Shown here in pieces: positions 45,745 through 55,528 of a stretch of DNA of 64,000 nucleotides. The position numbers were made by a program, and so were the translations under genes. Location of the stretch: NCBI GenBank assembly GCA_001599815.1, contig BCIA01000003.1, positions 3,162,001-3,226,000 on the forward strand. The letters are read 5' to 3'. Source of the DNA: Furcasterigmium furcatum (Eukaryota; Ascomycota; Sordariomycetes; Glomerellales; Plectosphaerellaceae). Below the pieces are notes generated by a model. The model worked only from the letters and a program-made list of their open reading frames with translations. It was not told the DNA's origin and did no database searches. Numbering within the stretch: the first letter of the stretch is position 1; the number at the start of each line of letters is the position of its first letter.

Positions 45745-46137
45745 CTACTGATGTTCTTGCTCCAGCACATCCTCGTCTAGCTGCTCCATGACCTCTATGA
45801 CCAGATTCAAGCTGTCCAGGAAAGAGTTGACGGCAACCCGTAGCATGCGGTTTGTGGTGGCTTCGTATTGAACTTGAAGAATAGCCGTCTCCGCCTGTGA
45901 TTCGGTCCGTGGTTGGCTTGAGACGGTGAAGGTCCTACGAACCAGGGGCGAGAGTTCTTTATCAACGGCAATGGCTTTGTGCGCAATGTTTGCGAGTCTG
46001 TCTGTCGGAAAGGGAACCTCGAGCTTGCTGCAGTGGTAACGATTAGCCAAACGGCGTGGAAGGCATGGGAAGTGGGGGGGAACAGCGAGAGGGCGGGCGC
46101 ACATTGAGCAGGGAAACTCAGGGGTCGGGTCGGCCAT
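45745..46137 (-). CDS. PCC1: EKC/KEOPS complex subunit PCC1
   Basis: Two exons, 46103-46137 and 45745-46027, encode 105 residues: MADPTPEFPCSIKLEVPFPT, then DRLANIAHKAIAVDKELSPL, a central strand region (RTFTVS, ILQVQYEAT) and TNRMLRVAVNSFLDSLNLVI, VEMEQ-type helix and acidic end. The R-x-L-R-V-S/A-V-N-x-F-L-D motif is the hallmark of Pcc1 (yeast has RILRVSVNGVLDDL). Pcc1 dimerises and scaffolds KEOPS, which makes the t6A modification at position 37 of ANN-reading tRNAs and affects telomeres. The intron (46028-46102) has a GCTAAT branch site and CTGCAG acceptor but a weak GTGCGC donor; it is 75 bp, a multiple of three, and free of stops, so its retention would add 25 residues (130 in all). 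Spliced, the N-terminus matches the family better. The gene is divergent from CDC14. Confidence 0.85.
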   Translation of the reverse strand: MADPTPEFPCSMCARPLAVPPHFPCLPRRLANRYHCSKLEVPFPTDRLANIAHKAIAVDKELSPLVRRTFTVSSQPRTESQAETAILQVQYEATTNRMLRVAVNSFLDSLNLVIEVMEQLDEDVLEQEHQ

Positions 46138-46996
46138 GGTTTAGTGGCGAGAACTTGAAGCACAAGGTCTCGCTTCGAAGAGGAGGGTTGTATGGCGCGG
46201 GAATGGAACGACCTTGGCCGTCAGAAGATGTCGCAAATGCGGTTGACGATCGTCAAGCTGGATTGCCCCTCCATTCCAGTCACCGATTTGCTTTTCCAGC
46301 TTCCTCCTAGTGGGGTTAAGCAGGCGTGGCTGCACAGCTGGGGTGAGGCGGTGCATGTGTGTGGCTAGTGTGGTGTTTCGGCATGCAGGTTGCCCGGGCG
46401 ACGGACCAGGGGCTGCAATAACATTGGCCGGGCTGTTTTGCGGGCCAGGGTCGCTAGGAGACACTGCATGCACCCAAGCAAAGCAAAGCAAAATAACAGG
46501 GCCTGGCCTCTATACAAAAACACCGAGGGCCACTGTCGCATGCAACTTGACAATAGCCTCCTCCTTCTCTCAGCACTTCACCTTACCTCGCCTCTCCCCC
46601 CCTCTCCCTTCAGCGCTTTGCCTGCACGCCTCTGCTTCTTCATTGAATACCCATTCATTGAGCGACCACCTTGTTGGCATTGCCGTGCGTTCTCGCTGCG
46701 ACGGATACATTCGAATAGCAACAGCCTCGACCCATCATCATCGCATCACGAGGGCAACTTCTGCCTCTTTTCAGGCTGCAAACATAACTCCAATTGTTTG
46801 ATTTCAACAAGGAGGTGCATTCGGTTGGAACCTACCTACCTAGCCAAGCAGCCTTTCGAAGGACCGACACCGCCTCGCCACTCGCCTCGCTCCCGTCCCC
46901 TTTCGTCGTCGCCGTCGCACTTCCTCTGTGAGCGCCTGCATGCAACCTTGTGGAACACAATAGCAGGAGCAGCGGAGGACAAACCAAAACGCTCAA
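46138..46996. promoter_or_regulatory. Divergent intergenic region, PCC1 (-) / CDC14 (+)
   Basis: About 860 bp with both promoters. An AAGCAAAGCAAAGCAAAATA repeat lies at about 46477-46496, followed by a C/T-rich leader of CDC14 (about 46555-46950). No gene is supported. Confidence 0.5.
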
Positions 46997-49184
46997 ATGG
47001 CGCCTTCTTCCAGGAGCTCGCCCTCTAATTTGGGGCAGGTCGTCGAGTACATCCCAGGTATGTTCCATGGCTCAGGTCTCCCGGGCGAAACACCGCCTCT
47101 CCCTGCTTCACCGCCGCACAAAACCATGTCGCATTGTTATCCACGGCCTTGTCGTCTTCGATCGACGACTCCCCAACATGGATACTTCGCATCACTGGAG
47201 AGAGATATTGCCCTTGCTCATGCACCCCTTTCCACCCGGCTACTTTTGCAACATGTGTCCCATCACTGTTCTAACATACATTCCAGATAGGCTGTACCTC
47301 GCCGCATATCTTCATCCCCCGACCGAAGACACGCTTTTCCCTTACCCCGAGCCCCTGCAGTCTCCCAGGAAGCGAAGCCAGCGCGCAGGCGGCCCTACCC
47401 CCGTTGCATCGGCGCCCAAGCCTCAGCCGTTCTACTTCACCGTCGATGATACCCTCCTCTACAACGCTTTCCACCACGACTTCGGCCCGCTCCACATCGG
47501 TCATCTTTACCGTTTCGCGCTGCATTTCCATGATGTGCTGGGAGCCAAGGAGAACAAGGACAGACCCATCGTATTCTGGAGCCGCGCCGACCCGAGGAGT
47601 AAGTCTCGATCGACTTCCGGCCGATGAGCTCAGCTAACGAACATTCCAGGCCGTGCCAACGCAGCCTGCATCATTGCTTGCTATATGGTCCTCATCCAGG
47701 GCTGGCCACCTCATCTCGCCCTCGCCCCCATGGCCCAGGTCGACCCCCCTCTGATGCCCTTCCGCGACGCCGGATACAGCCAGGCCGACTACGGCATCAC
47801 GGTGCAAGACGTGGTCTACGGTGTATGGAAGGCCAAGGAGGAGGGCTGCTGCGCACTGGACAACTTCGATCTCGACGAGTACGAGAAGTACGAGAGGGTG
47901 GAGCACGGCGACTTCAACTGGATCTCACCAAACTTCCTGGCCTTTGCCTCCCCTCAGCACACGCCGGTTGCTAAGGTTGCCGAAGGCACTGAAGAGTGGG
48001 CAAACCTGCCTCACACCCTTGCCGAGGTTGACGCCCACCGAACGCTTCCGCATTCTTTCAAGAACGTGCTGAAGCACTTTTCTGAGAGGAACATCGGCCT
48101 GGTGGTCCGGCTCAACTCTCCCCTCTATTCTCCTTCGTTCTTCGAGGCTCTCGGCATTCAGCATCTCGACATGATCTTCGACGATGGCACGTGCCCCACC
48201 ATGCCCACAGTTCGCAAGTTCATCAAGCTGGCGCACGAGATGATCACCGTCAAGAAGAAGGGCATTGCTGTCCACTGCAAGGCTGGCCTGGGAAGGACGG
48301 GCTGCCTCATCGGAGCATACCTCATCTATCGCCACGGCTTTACTGCCAATGAGGTCATCTCTTTCATGCGGTTTATGCGGCCTGGCATGGTAGTCGGCCC
48401 TCAGCAGCACTGGCTTCACATCCACCAGGGCACTTTCCGAGAGTGGTGGATCGAGGAGCGCCTCGAGAGGAAACTCAGGAAGGAGATGATGGCCGCAAAC
48501 CCGGCCCCCAGCACTCCCATCCGTGCTATGCAGAAGACGTCACTGCGCAATGGCCAGACCTCCACCCCCCCTCAAAGGAGTCCCTCCAACAGGACACCGC
48601 TCAGCGAGGTCAAGGACGAGCGCAATAATGTTCCCGTGCATGAGGACTACCTGCCAGCCCCCACACCAGGCCAGCCTCGCAAGTCTAGTCGTGCCGACCG
48701 CCACCATCCCTACCAACGAGCTCCTTCGTACCAAGCAACACTGGAAGAGGAAGTGGAGGTCCAACAGGAAGCCCAGCTGTCCGTGTCTCGACGATCGGGC
48801 ACCAACGAGTCCGATGAGGAGATTCACCTGCGTATGCGCACTCACCGCAAACCTTCCGAGTCGCCTGGTCGGGCGGAGAAGATGCGGTCGTTTAGTCAGA
48901 CGACCACGACCACGGTCTACCAGCAGTACATCGATAACGACGCCAGCAACGACGTTGAGAACATAGGCACCGCCACCGGCCGGGTCAAGGGCATGGAACG
49001 GGAGAGGGCTAGCAGCGCTTCCGGCGTGCTGACCAAGGTCCGAGGCAGCAAGAGGTCGGCCGAGTCGCCATTGAGAAACAAGGACGGCGTGCGCAAGACC
49101 AGTGGCCGCATCGGCAGCATCAGCAGTGGTGCCACGTCGGCCACCGCGGCGTCCGCAGCGCGCAAGGTCTCCAACGGCATCTAG
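46997..49184 (+). CDS. CDC14: Tyrosine-protein phosphatase CDC14
   Basis: Three exons, 46997-47057, 47287-47598 and 47650-49184, encode 635 residues. The N-terminal core domain (about 20-200) contains DRLYLAAYLHPPTEDT, FYFTVDDTLLYNAFHHDFGP, NAACIIACYMVLIQGWPPH and a FRDAGYSQADYGITVQDV segment typical of CDC14 A-domains. The catalytic domain has NLPHTLAEVDAHRTLPHSFK-type sequence, IFDDGTCPTM (general-acid region) and the signature HCKAGLGRTG with nucleophile C334, then FMRFMRPGMVVGPQQHWL. The last 180 residues are Ser/Arg-rich and disordered, as in fungal CDC14 proteins, where CDK sites and nuclear export signals sit. CDC14 reverses CDK phosphorylation (prefers pSer-Pro) and controls mitotic exit, cytokinesis and, in filamentous fungi, development. 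The 229-bp first intron is long for this window. Confidence 0.94.
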
Positions 49185-51036
49185 GGGCCCGGCGGTAGAC
49201 CGAAGCGTCGCGGCGGCGGCGCCTGAGTCCGAGTGAAAATCGTCGAGCCACGGGTCGCATTCCCTTCTCGCGGGTTCTCGGCGAGGCGTTTACAATGGCT
49301 GAGCTCACGATTATGACGATCACGACACAAGAGATTACGACCGATGCGTGCTGCTTCTGCATTCACTGGTGGGCGTTGGGTTCTGATGACCGAGCTGTCT
49401 CCTTGGAGGGGTGAGGCGTTTGCGGGCATGGATGGGTGATTGGGTCTTTCTGGTGCCATGCTTTTGTGTATACTTGCGGTGTAATTGGTTTATGCTTGAC
49501 TTGATAACGTTCGTCTACGTACCCTCGCGTTCGCCTTGCTTTGCAATGGAAGAAGTGCTTGTTGGCCTGTTCGCGGTGAAGTTGCAGATTGAGGTCGAGT
49601 CAGCCTTTGCTAGACGCCGGCCCATTTGGCAGGGCCGAGCACCGCCCAACCATGATCGATCCCATCCTTGGTCGCGAGGCCAATGGCCGCCGGGCCACCG
49701 GTTCTGGGGGCCGTTTCCCTCGTGGCTTCTGGCGAGTAGCAATGCTTCCCGGGCACAAGACTTTAGCGGCGACCGGGAAGCCATCGGCAGAGCTGTGGAC
49801 AGGCTCGGGTCGCTGTCATTCGAGAAGCTTACGAAGGTGCTTGTCACGAGCCAGAGTATTTTTAACGTTTGTCGGAGAGGCCGAGACGCAAAGTAGACAG
49901 CGACGGGCTTGGTAAACGTAGGAGGCCTCGCTGGGACATGTCGAAGGGGTGATGCCTGGAGCCGGGCGGGCGAGGGGAGCCGTGACATGTGGGAGAGGGC
50001 TCGTCACTTGACAGATGGGTGCTGCGAGAGGGAGAGGGAGACCGGGAGAGCGAGGGCCCAAGGCCAGGGCTGAGTCCTGGTAGCAGCGGGAGAATGCCTT
50101 GTTGGAGAGACCATGACGTTCTTGACATGGGGAGGCCAGTTGCTCGCTCCGCTGGGTCGCGAAAGACGGCCGCAGACGGGCAGTGAAGGTCCTTCCAGTC
50201 AAGGGTTAGCAGCGATGAGCGATGGTGGTGGTGGGTGGTGGAGGTGAGGTGGTCGCAGGAGAAGCGGCCGGCCGCCGTTGGTGGTGCTATTTGTACAGGA
50301 AAGGCCCTGTTCGCCCAGGGAAGCCTGCCGTGCCGCGGCGTCTATGGGCCAATAGGACCGCTGTAAACCGACCACCGCAGCGCCCTAGCACTCCGAAGCC
50401 TCAGCGACTTTTCCACTAACCGCAGGTCTTCCCTCCGGCCCGGCCGACTCTTTCTTCTCCAACTCGAACTCCGCCTCCGAGCTGGGTCTTCGGGCCGCGA
50501 TAATGGGCCGCGCCGACCTCATCCCTGATATTGAACAGCTCCACTGACGATGGTCTTGCTCCCCAGCTACTCACCAGATGATGCATTTTGGAGTTTAGGC
50601 AGCGTTCTATTCATGCCTTGCCATGGCTGTTGCTACCCTTCAGGCTCTGCGGACAGCCACATCTGGGACTCGGCTGAGGAGCCTGTTGTCCCGTTGATCG
50701 CTGGGATTGGGTACCGGAGCAACGGTTCAACGTCCACGGCCCTTGACGATAGCATTCAGTAGGTAGGTAGTGTCTACTTCCGGTGACCTCTAATGCGACC
50801 ATGCTGTGGCCGGCAGAGCTCCAGTCGTCGTCACTCGCTCCCTCGTGCCAACGGAGGAATCAGTCACCAACTCGGGCCCCAGCCGGCCTGGCGAAACCTC
50901 TGGAGAATCGGGAGCCCGGTCTATCTATAAGAGCCTGGGAGGACACGGCCCTGATGGTGTTTTTTTATCTCAGCACTTCGGCATCTTCTCTTTCATCTTC
51001 ACTCGTTCTGGTCCGATAGCCGGTTCTGTTGACCCC
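49185..51036. other. Intergenic region, CDC14 to SWIM gene
   Basis: About 1.85 kb. GGTGGTGG-type repeats lie at about 50222-50255. The frame of the SWIM gene is open upstream to about 50806 without an ATG. No other gene is supported. Confidence 0.5.
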
Positions 51037-52488
51037 ATGTCTGCTCCCACCTCCAAGTTCAGCAAGCTTTCTCTCGGAGGCATGGCTCCAACAACACGCT
51101 CACGGGCCCAAAAGCAACCTGAGGCCCCTACAGGCGAGGCTCAGTCGAGCACTGAAGTCGACACGGAATCGGACAGCTCCTTCGATGATGATACTCCCAC
51201 CGTTGTGCGGTCTCCATCAAAGTTATCCTACAAAATTGACAAGCTGTCGCCCCAAGCCCAGTCGAGGGTGAGAGAGGCGTTCAAGGATCCTCCCAGGATG
51301 GCATTGCAGTACTGCCGCCTGAGAGACGATGTCTACGCTTTTCAAATGACGGAAATGGTCCCAAGGTCCATCCGTATCGGGTCTCCGGGGAGCAACTTTC
51401 CACACCCGAAATGCTCATGTGGCAAACAAGACAATGGACCTTGCAAGCATCTCCTGTGGCTGCTGGATCAGCTCACGAAACAAGTCAACTATGATAGCGA
51501 CCCCGGTGCCTCACTCACGATGAAGCCCGAGGGATATGCAGAGGAACTCGGGGATCCTCACAGCAATATTTCCCACTTCCATCTCGACGTCGTTGCCGAG
51601 GGCCTCCACTGCGAGGTCGTCCACCCGGGCTCCGACGACGAGGATGAGGACGACCTCGAGCCGAACCGCGTCAGAGAGTCCCGCGAGCTCCTCGCCGCCG
51701 TCGCCGGTGAGGAACCCGAATCATACCGGCCCGACATCTTCAGCGCCCCCATGCTAGGGAAGAACATCATCAAGCGCAACGACCTCGAGTGCACCATCTT
51801 CCGCATGCTCCTCGACAACGACGACTTCTACCACTATTTCATCTCCCAGGCCCGCCCGTCAGATCCCGTCAAGGACCCCTTCCGCAAGCTCGAGCAGCGC
51901 GTGGACCGCGTCCTCCGCGAGCTCGACACATACACCTCCACGGTCTCGGGCTCATCGCCGCACGACAAATCCTCCCCCTCCTCCGCGTCCAACGGTGCCG
52001 AGGGACCTAGGAACATCGCCTGGGCGGCATTCCACATCCTGGGCGTCACGAAGCTCATCCGCGCCACCATCTTCCGGAGAGACAGGCCCCTGGCCGCATG
52101 GGAGCGTACATCCGCTGCCCGCGCGCTGGTGCGCATCCTGGCTTCGGTGGTCGAGCGGAACCGCGACGCTCACCCGGGGATGACCATCCTGGACCGCAAC
52201 CTGTACGCCCGGCTGATCGGGAACGCGAACGATGACTTTGTCGTCGGGACTCTGCTGCTGCTGCCCGATGCCACGGCGCCGTTCTTGCAGGACCTAGAGG
52301 TCGTTTCTGATGCCGTGGGCGTGAACGGGGCGCCCGGTGCGTTTGTGGAGAAGTTCGGCCGGCTGCTCGCGAGGTTGAAGAAGCCTGCCGTCGGAGGGGG
52401 CGAGGGTGCCGCGGGCGTGGCGAGGAGCGGGTCGAAGAGGCAGGCGAAAGGTGCGTCGCCTGATCGTGGCTCGAAGCGCGTGAAGTGA
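51037..52488 (+). CDS. SWIM-type zinc-finger protein of unknown function
   Basis: One exon from the first in-frame ATG (51037) encodes 483 residues; an in-frame ATG 15 codons later is a possible alternative. After a basic, Ser/Asp-rich leader, residues 90-145 hold a SWIM zinc finger with the pattern CxCx7CxH: C126, C128, C136, H138 (KCSCGKQDNGPCKHLLWLLD). SWIM domains bind DNA or protein partners and occur in fungal and plant nuclear proteins. Downstream is a helix-rich region (about 200-450) with RPDIFSAPMLGKNIIKRNDL, DNDDFYHYFISQARPSDPVK and GPRNIAWAAFHILGVTKLIR, separated by a Ser/Asp-rich insert. It ends in a basic nuclear-type tail (GSKRQAKGASPDRGSKRVK). Proteins of this layout are common in Pezizomycotina and uncharacterised as far as I know. 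Confidence 0.8.
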   Translation: MSAPTSKFSKLSLGGMAPTTRSRAQKQPEAPTGEAQSSTEVDTESDSSFDDDTPTVVRSPSKLSYKIDKLSPQAQSRVREAFKDPPRMALQYCRLRDDVYAFQMTEMVPRSIRIGSPGSNFPHPKCSCGKQDNGPCKHLLWLLDQLTKQVNYDSDPGASLTMKPEGYAEELGDPHSNISHFHLDVVAEGLHCEVVHPGSDDEDEDDLEPNRVRESRELLAAVAGEEPESYRPDIFSAPMLGKNIIKRNDLECTIFRMLLDNDDFYHYFISQARPSDPVKDPFRKLEQRVDRVLRELDTYTSTVSGSSPHDKSSPSSASNGAEGPRNIAWAAFHILGVTKLIRATIFRRDRPLAAWERTSAARALVRILASVVERNRDAHPGMTILDRNLYARLIGNANDDFVVGTLLLLPDATAPFLQDLEVVSDAVGVNGAPGAFVEKFGRLLARLKKPAVGGGEGAAGVARSGSKRQAKGASPDRGSKRVK

Positions 52489-53219
52489 TGGGTGTCGCCG
52501 GATGTCGTTCTCGGCATAGCCTGGTCGGACGGTTGTGGGGGGAAGGTCACCGCAGAGCTGGTCTCTCGGTGGGGTACTTATTGTCTAGTTTCTTAGAATA
52601 AACATCTCAGTGATCACTTTCTAAGGTACCTACCACTTGATGGGAATGGTGTTGTGTTGTGCTGAGGAGATGGCTATGATTCAGGGGCATACAGCTCCGG
52701 CCGATACTAAGGAAATGACTCGGTCTTTAGTCTCTCAGGCACAAGTAAAGGTTCATCTCATCTTTAGCTACTCTCTCTCTAGTTCCACGTCTCTAGTAGC
52801 GAGTCGGTGGCTGTAGGTTGAGTCCTCAAGGTTTCCTCCGGCGCCCAATCAGGTGTTGTAGGCGTAACGCCTTCAAGACGGATGAACTCTACATAGTACT
52901 AGGCACTGTAGATTAACTTCAGGCAGAGGCTCTGTTACTGGTTATGCATGGATATATATGGCCCTTTAAATAGGGAAGAGCCAGTTCCGTTCTGCGCTAC
53001 CATAGACCCTCTGCCCACCATGCATCATGTCCAGTCCGACGGATCTTAACCAGACCTGAATCGTCGTTTTCTCTGACATGTACGACGCTTTGGAAGTCTA
53101 TGTGAGCTCATAAACTACCTACCAACCCTCCTGCCGCGGATCACACCAGCATCGACCCACGGCCCACCAAGGATCTCATACAACTGCGCAGCAATACGGC
53201 AGTGTCCTGAACATTCCAT
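52489..53219. other. Convergent 3' intergenic region, SWIM gene / REI1
   Basis: About 730 bp; more AT-rich than its surroundings, with both 3' UTRs. No gene. Confidence 0.5.
52597..52602 (+). terminator. Polyadenylation signal of the SWIM gene
   Basis: AATAAA lies 109 nt past the stop, a usual distance for fungal 3' ends. Confidence 0.5.
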
Positions 53220-54380
53220 CTAGCCGCCCTGGTACACCGGCACCTCTTGCTTGTAATAGTTCGTGTGGATAGCAGTCCTGTTCCCGACATGGTCCATGCG
53301 ACCCCGACTCCGCCTCTCTGCACGCTTCGCTTGGTCTAACTGCTTCTTGTGCGCCAAAAGGAGTGATCGTTGTTGGGACTGCGGTAAGTGCATGAGGCTC
53401 ATCCGGTCCCCGGCTCGCAGTTGAGCGAATTGGGCTGTAAGTGCCTGCTCTTTCTGATCTGCTTTGGTGAGAGCTTGAGACCCGACTGGAATAGTACTAC
53501 TGCTTGGCTGGGAAGCAGATGATGCGGATGCGCCGGCAGCGGATGGCTTTTCTCCGAGTCGAAGCCTGCCCTTCGAGCTACCAGCGGGGTCGACGTAAGA
53601 ACGGTGCGCAAGGAGCTTCCCGGAGGGTAACCGGAGGGTATGCTCGTCGGGATGGTTCCGGCTTTCTGCGGGTTCTTGGCCGAGCGAGTCTAGGCGGTAT
53701 AGATGGCCCATATCCTCGGTTACATTGAATCGACAGTGACCTGCGGACGTCATGTGCTGCTGCACGGCCTCGATCGTCCGGCGACGTTTCCCGCAGCAGA
53801 TGCATTCCCGGTAGCCGAATATGATCATGTGGAGGAACCAGGTCAAGGTCTGAAGGTCCACGGCTAATGAGGACTGGAAGGGCACCACGAGGCTGTGGAC
53901 TCGGTGCATGTGTAACAAGCTGTCCCCGAAGTCCTTGCTGGTGTGATTGCAGAAGAGGCATTCCTCGGGGACGAACTCGATGGCGTTCTTGTCGGATGAC
54001 GAGTCGCTATCCCAGTCCGAGTCTGAGTCTTCACTGCGATTCTCCTCGTCGGCCTGGTGAGGTTCAGATGCTGATTTCCAGTCCTGTTTCCGCCGCCTAC
54101 TTAATGGTTCGGGTGCACTGCCGGTGTCTGTGTCTGGGGGAGTAATGGTAGTTCCAGGCTCTGCGACTCGACAGCGAATCCTGTACACACTGCCAGTGAA
54201 TGAATGTCAATGCTACACCCGGACACGAAGGACTGAGGAGTCGGCTCACTGCCATTCGCTTTTCGCGTGCTGCCGCTTCTCCTCGGCAGTGTCGAACGAG
54301 ATATCGCATAGTTTGCATTCAGGAGATGATGGCGCAGTAGCAGTCCCGGCGTCAGGGGCGTCCATCATACTGGATGACAT
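53220..54380 (-). CDS. REI1: Cytoplasmic 60S biogenesis factor REI1 (ZNF622 family)
   Basis: Two exons, 54250-54380 and 53220-54189, joined over a 60-bp intron, encode 366 residues. I take ATG 54380 (MSSSMMDAPDAG); 54470 is an in-frame alternative with unlikely sequence. Finger 1 is split by the intron: CKLCDISFDTAEEKRQHAKS then EWHVYRIRCRVAEP, the classic H-x-x-N/R-L/I-K/R-R-V junction of this family. Fingers 2 and 3 are CLFCNHTSKDFGDSLLHMHR-VH and CICCGKRRRTIEAVQQHMTS with AGHCRF. The central acidic DSDSDWDSDSSSD run is typical. The C-terminal half contains LPSGKLLAHRSY and ends NRTAIHTNYYKQEVPVYQGG, matching REI1/REH1 tails that insert in the ribosomal exit tunnel. Rei1 helps release Arx1 and shuttling factors from pre-60S particles. 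REH1 is the close paralogue alternative. Confidence 0.88.
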
Positions 54381-55528
54381 AGGGTGAGGAAGCGAGGGGG
54401 AATGTGAATCGAGGCTTATGCAATCAAGATATGAATCTTTGTATTTCCATGTCAGTGAGATTTGGGGCATGTATTTCTTCTATACACCGGGTGATCAGCG
54501 TGGCAATTAACGTTTGGCTTACGAGGATTGGAGCACCCCATGGACGGAAAATGATTCATCATGAGTTTTGTCCCAAAGAGGACTGGCATGTCAACGGCAC
54601 GTCACAAGCACAGAGTCACGGCTGAGCTTGGCAGCTCTGGACTTGACTGGACAGACGGCACACCCGGCACATCCATGGCGAGACACCCCGAACCAATTGA
54701 ACAATAACCGCGATAGATACAGGTGGCATCGAATATCTAGACTAGACTACTGTCGGAGATCCATTCCGGCTCCCCTACCACACCCCTGGCCGTCTCCCTC
54801 CCTCCCTCCCTCCCCCAACCTCATATGTATGCTCTCCATCAATAACAACAGAAAGCACAACGCCACCAGTATCACTTCTCCCGCGCAACCGCCAGACCAC
54901 GAGACAATTTCCCATCTTATTTACAAGCCAGAATCGACAGAGATGATTTCTGAAGATGGGCCGGATCCCCTCGGCCCCGAAAACAAGACCACATCGACGG
55001 CAAATCCGAATTGTAACATGATCTGATTTTATCTTCCATCCCCATCCGACACCAACGAGACAAGAAAGGCCTCCTGCTCCACGAAGCAGGAAACCGAGAT
55101 TTGTGTAATGATAACGCGCTACGTGCGAGGCAGCCCTAACTCCTGTCCGACGATCACGATCAATCCAGCGCATACCGTGCAACGGCGCACCCGACGAAGC
55201 CTGTATCCACTCCCCGCGATTTATTCGCATCCCACAACGTGGAACTCCTCTTGTGCGAAATATACCGTAATACCCAAGTAAAAGTGGCGGCATTGGGGCC
55301 TGGAATGCCTCGAATACCCGATCGCCAAGGTCTCCTCGAGGACTATCATGCTGGGTAAAGGCCTTGCTACTGAAGCTGCCCATCACCCTTGAAGCAACGG
55401 TCCCGACTTGGCCTCGAGCTCAAATTAGATGTAGTTATGGATGCCTTGTAACGATTTGCCATCTAGCAATATACAACTTGTAGGACGACCAAGTCTTGCC
55501 CCAACGCCGAATTCTAACGAATGCATGG
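54381..55528. other. Intergenic region between REI1 and the kinase-like gene
   Basis: About 1.15 kb containing the REI1 promoter and the 3' UTR of the next minus-strand gene. A (CCCT)n run lies at about 54794-54815. A minus-strand frame (54775-55386) is not convincing. Confidence 0.5.

Noticed and set aside
50806..51036. 77-codon upstream extension of the SWIM gene
   Set aside because: The extension has no ATG and begins at GTG; the first ATG at 51037 is adequate.
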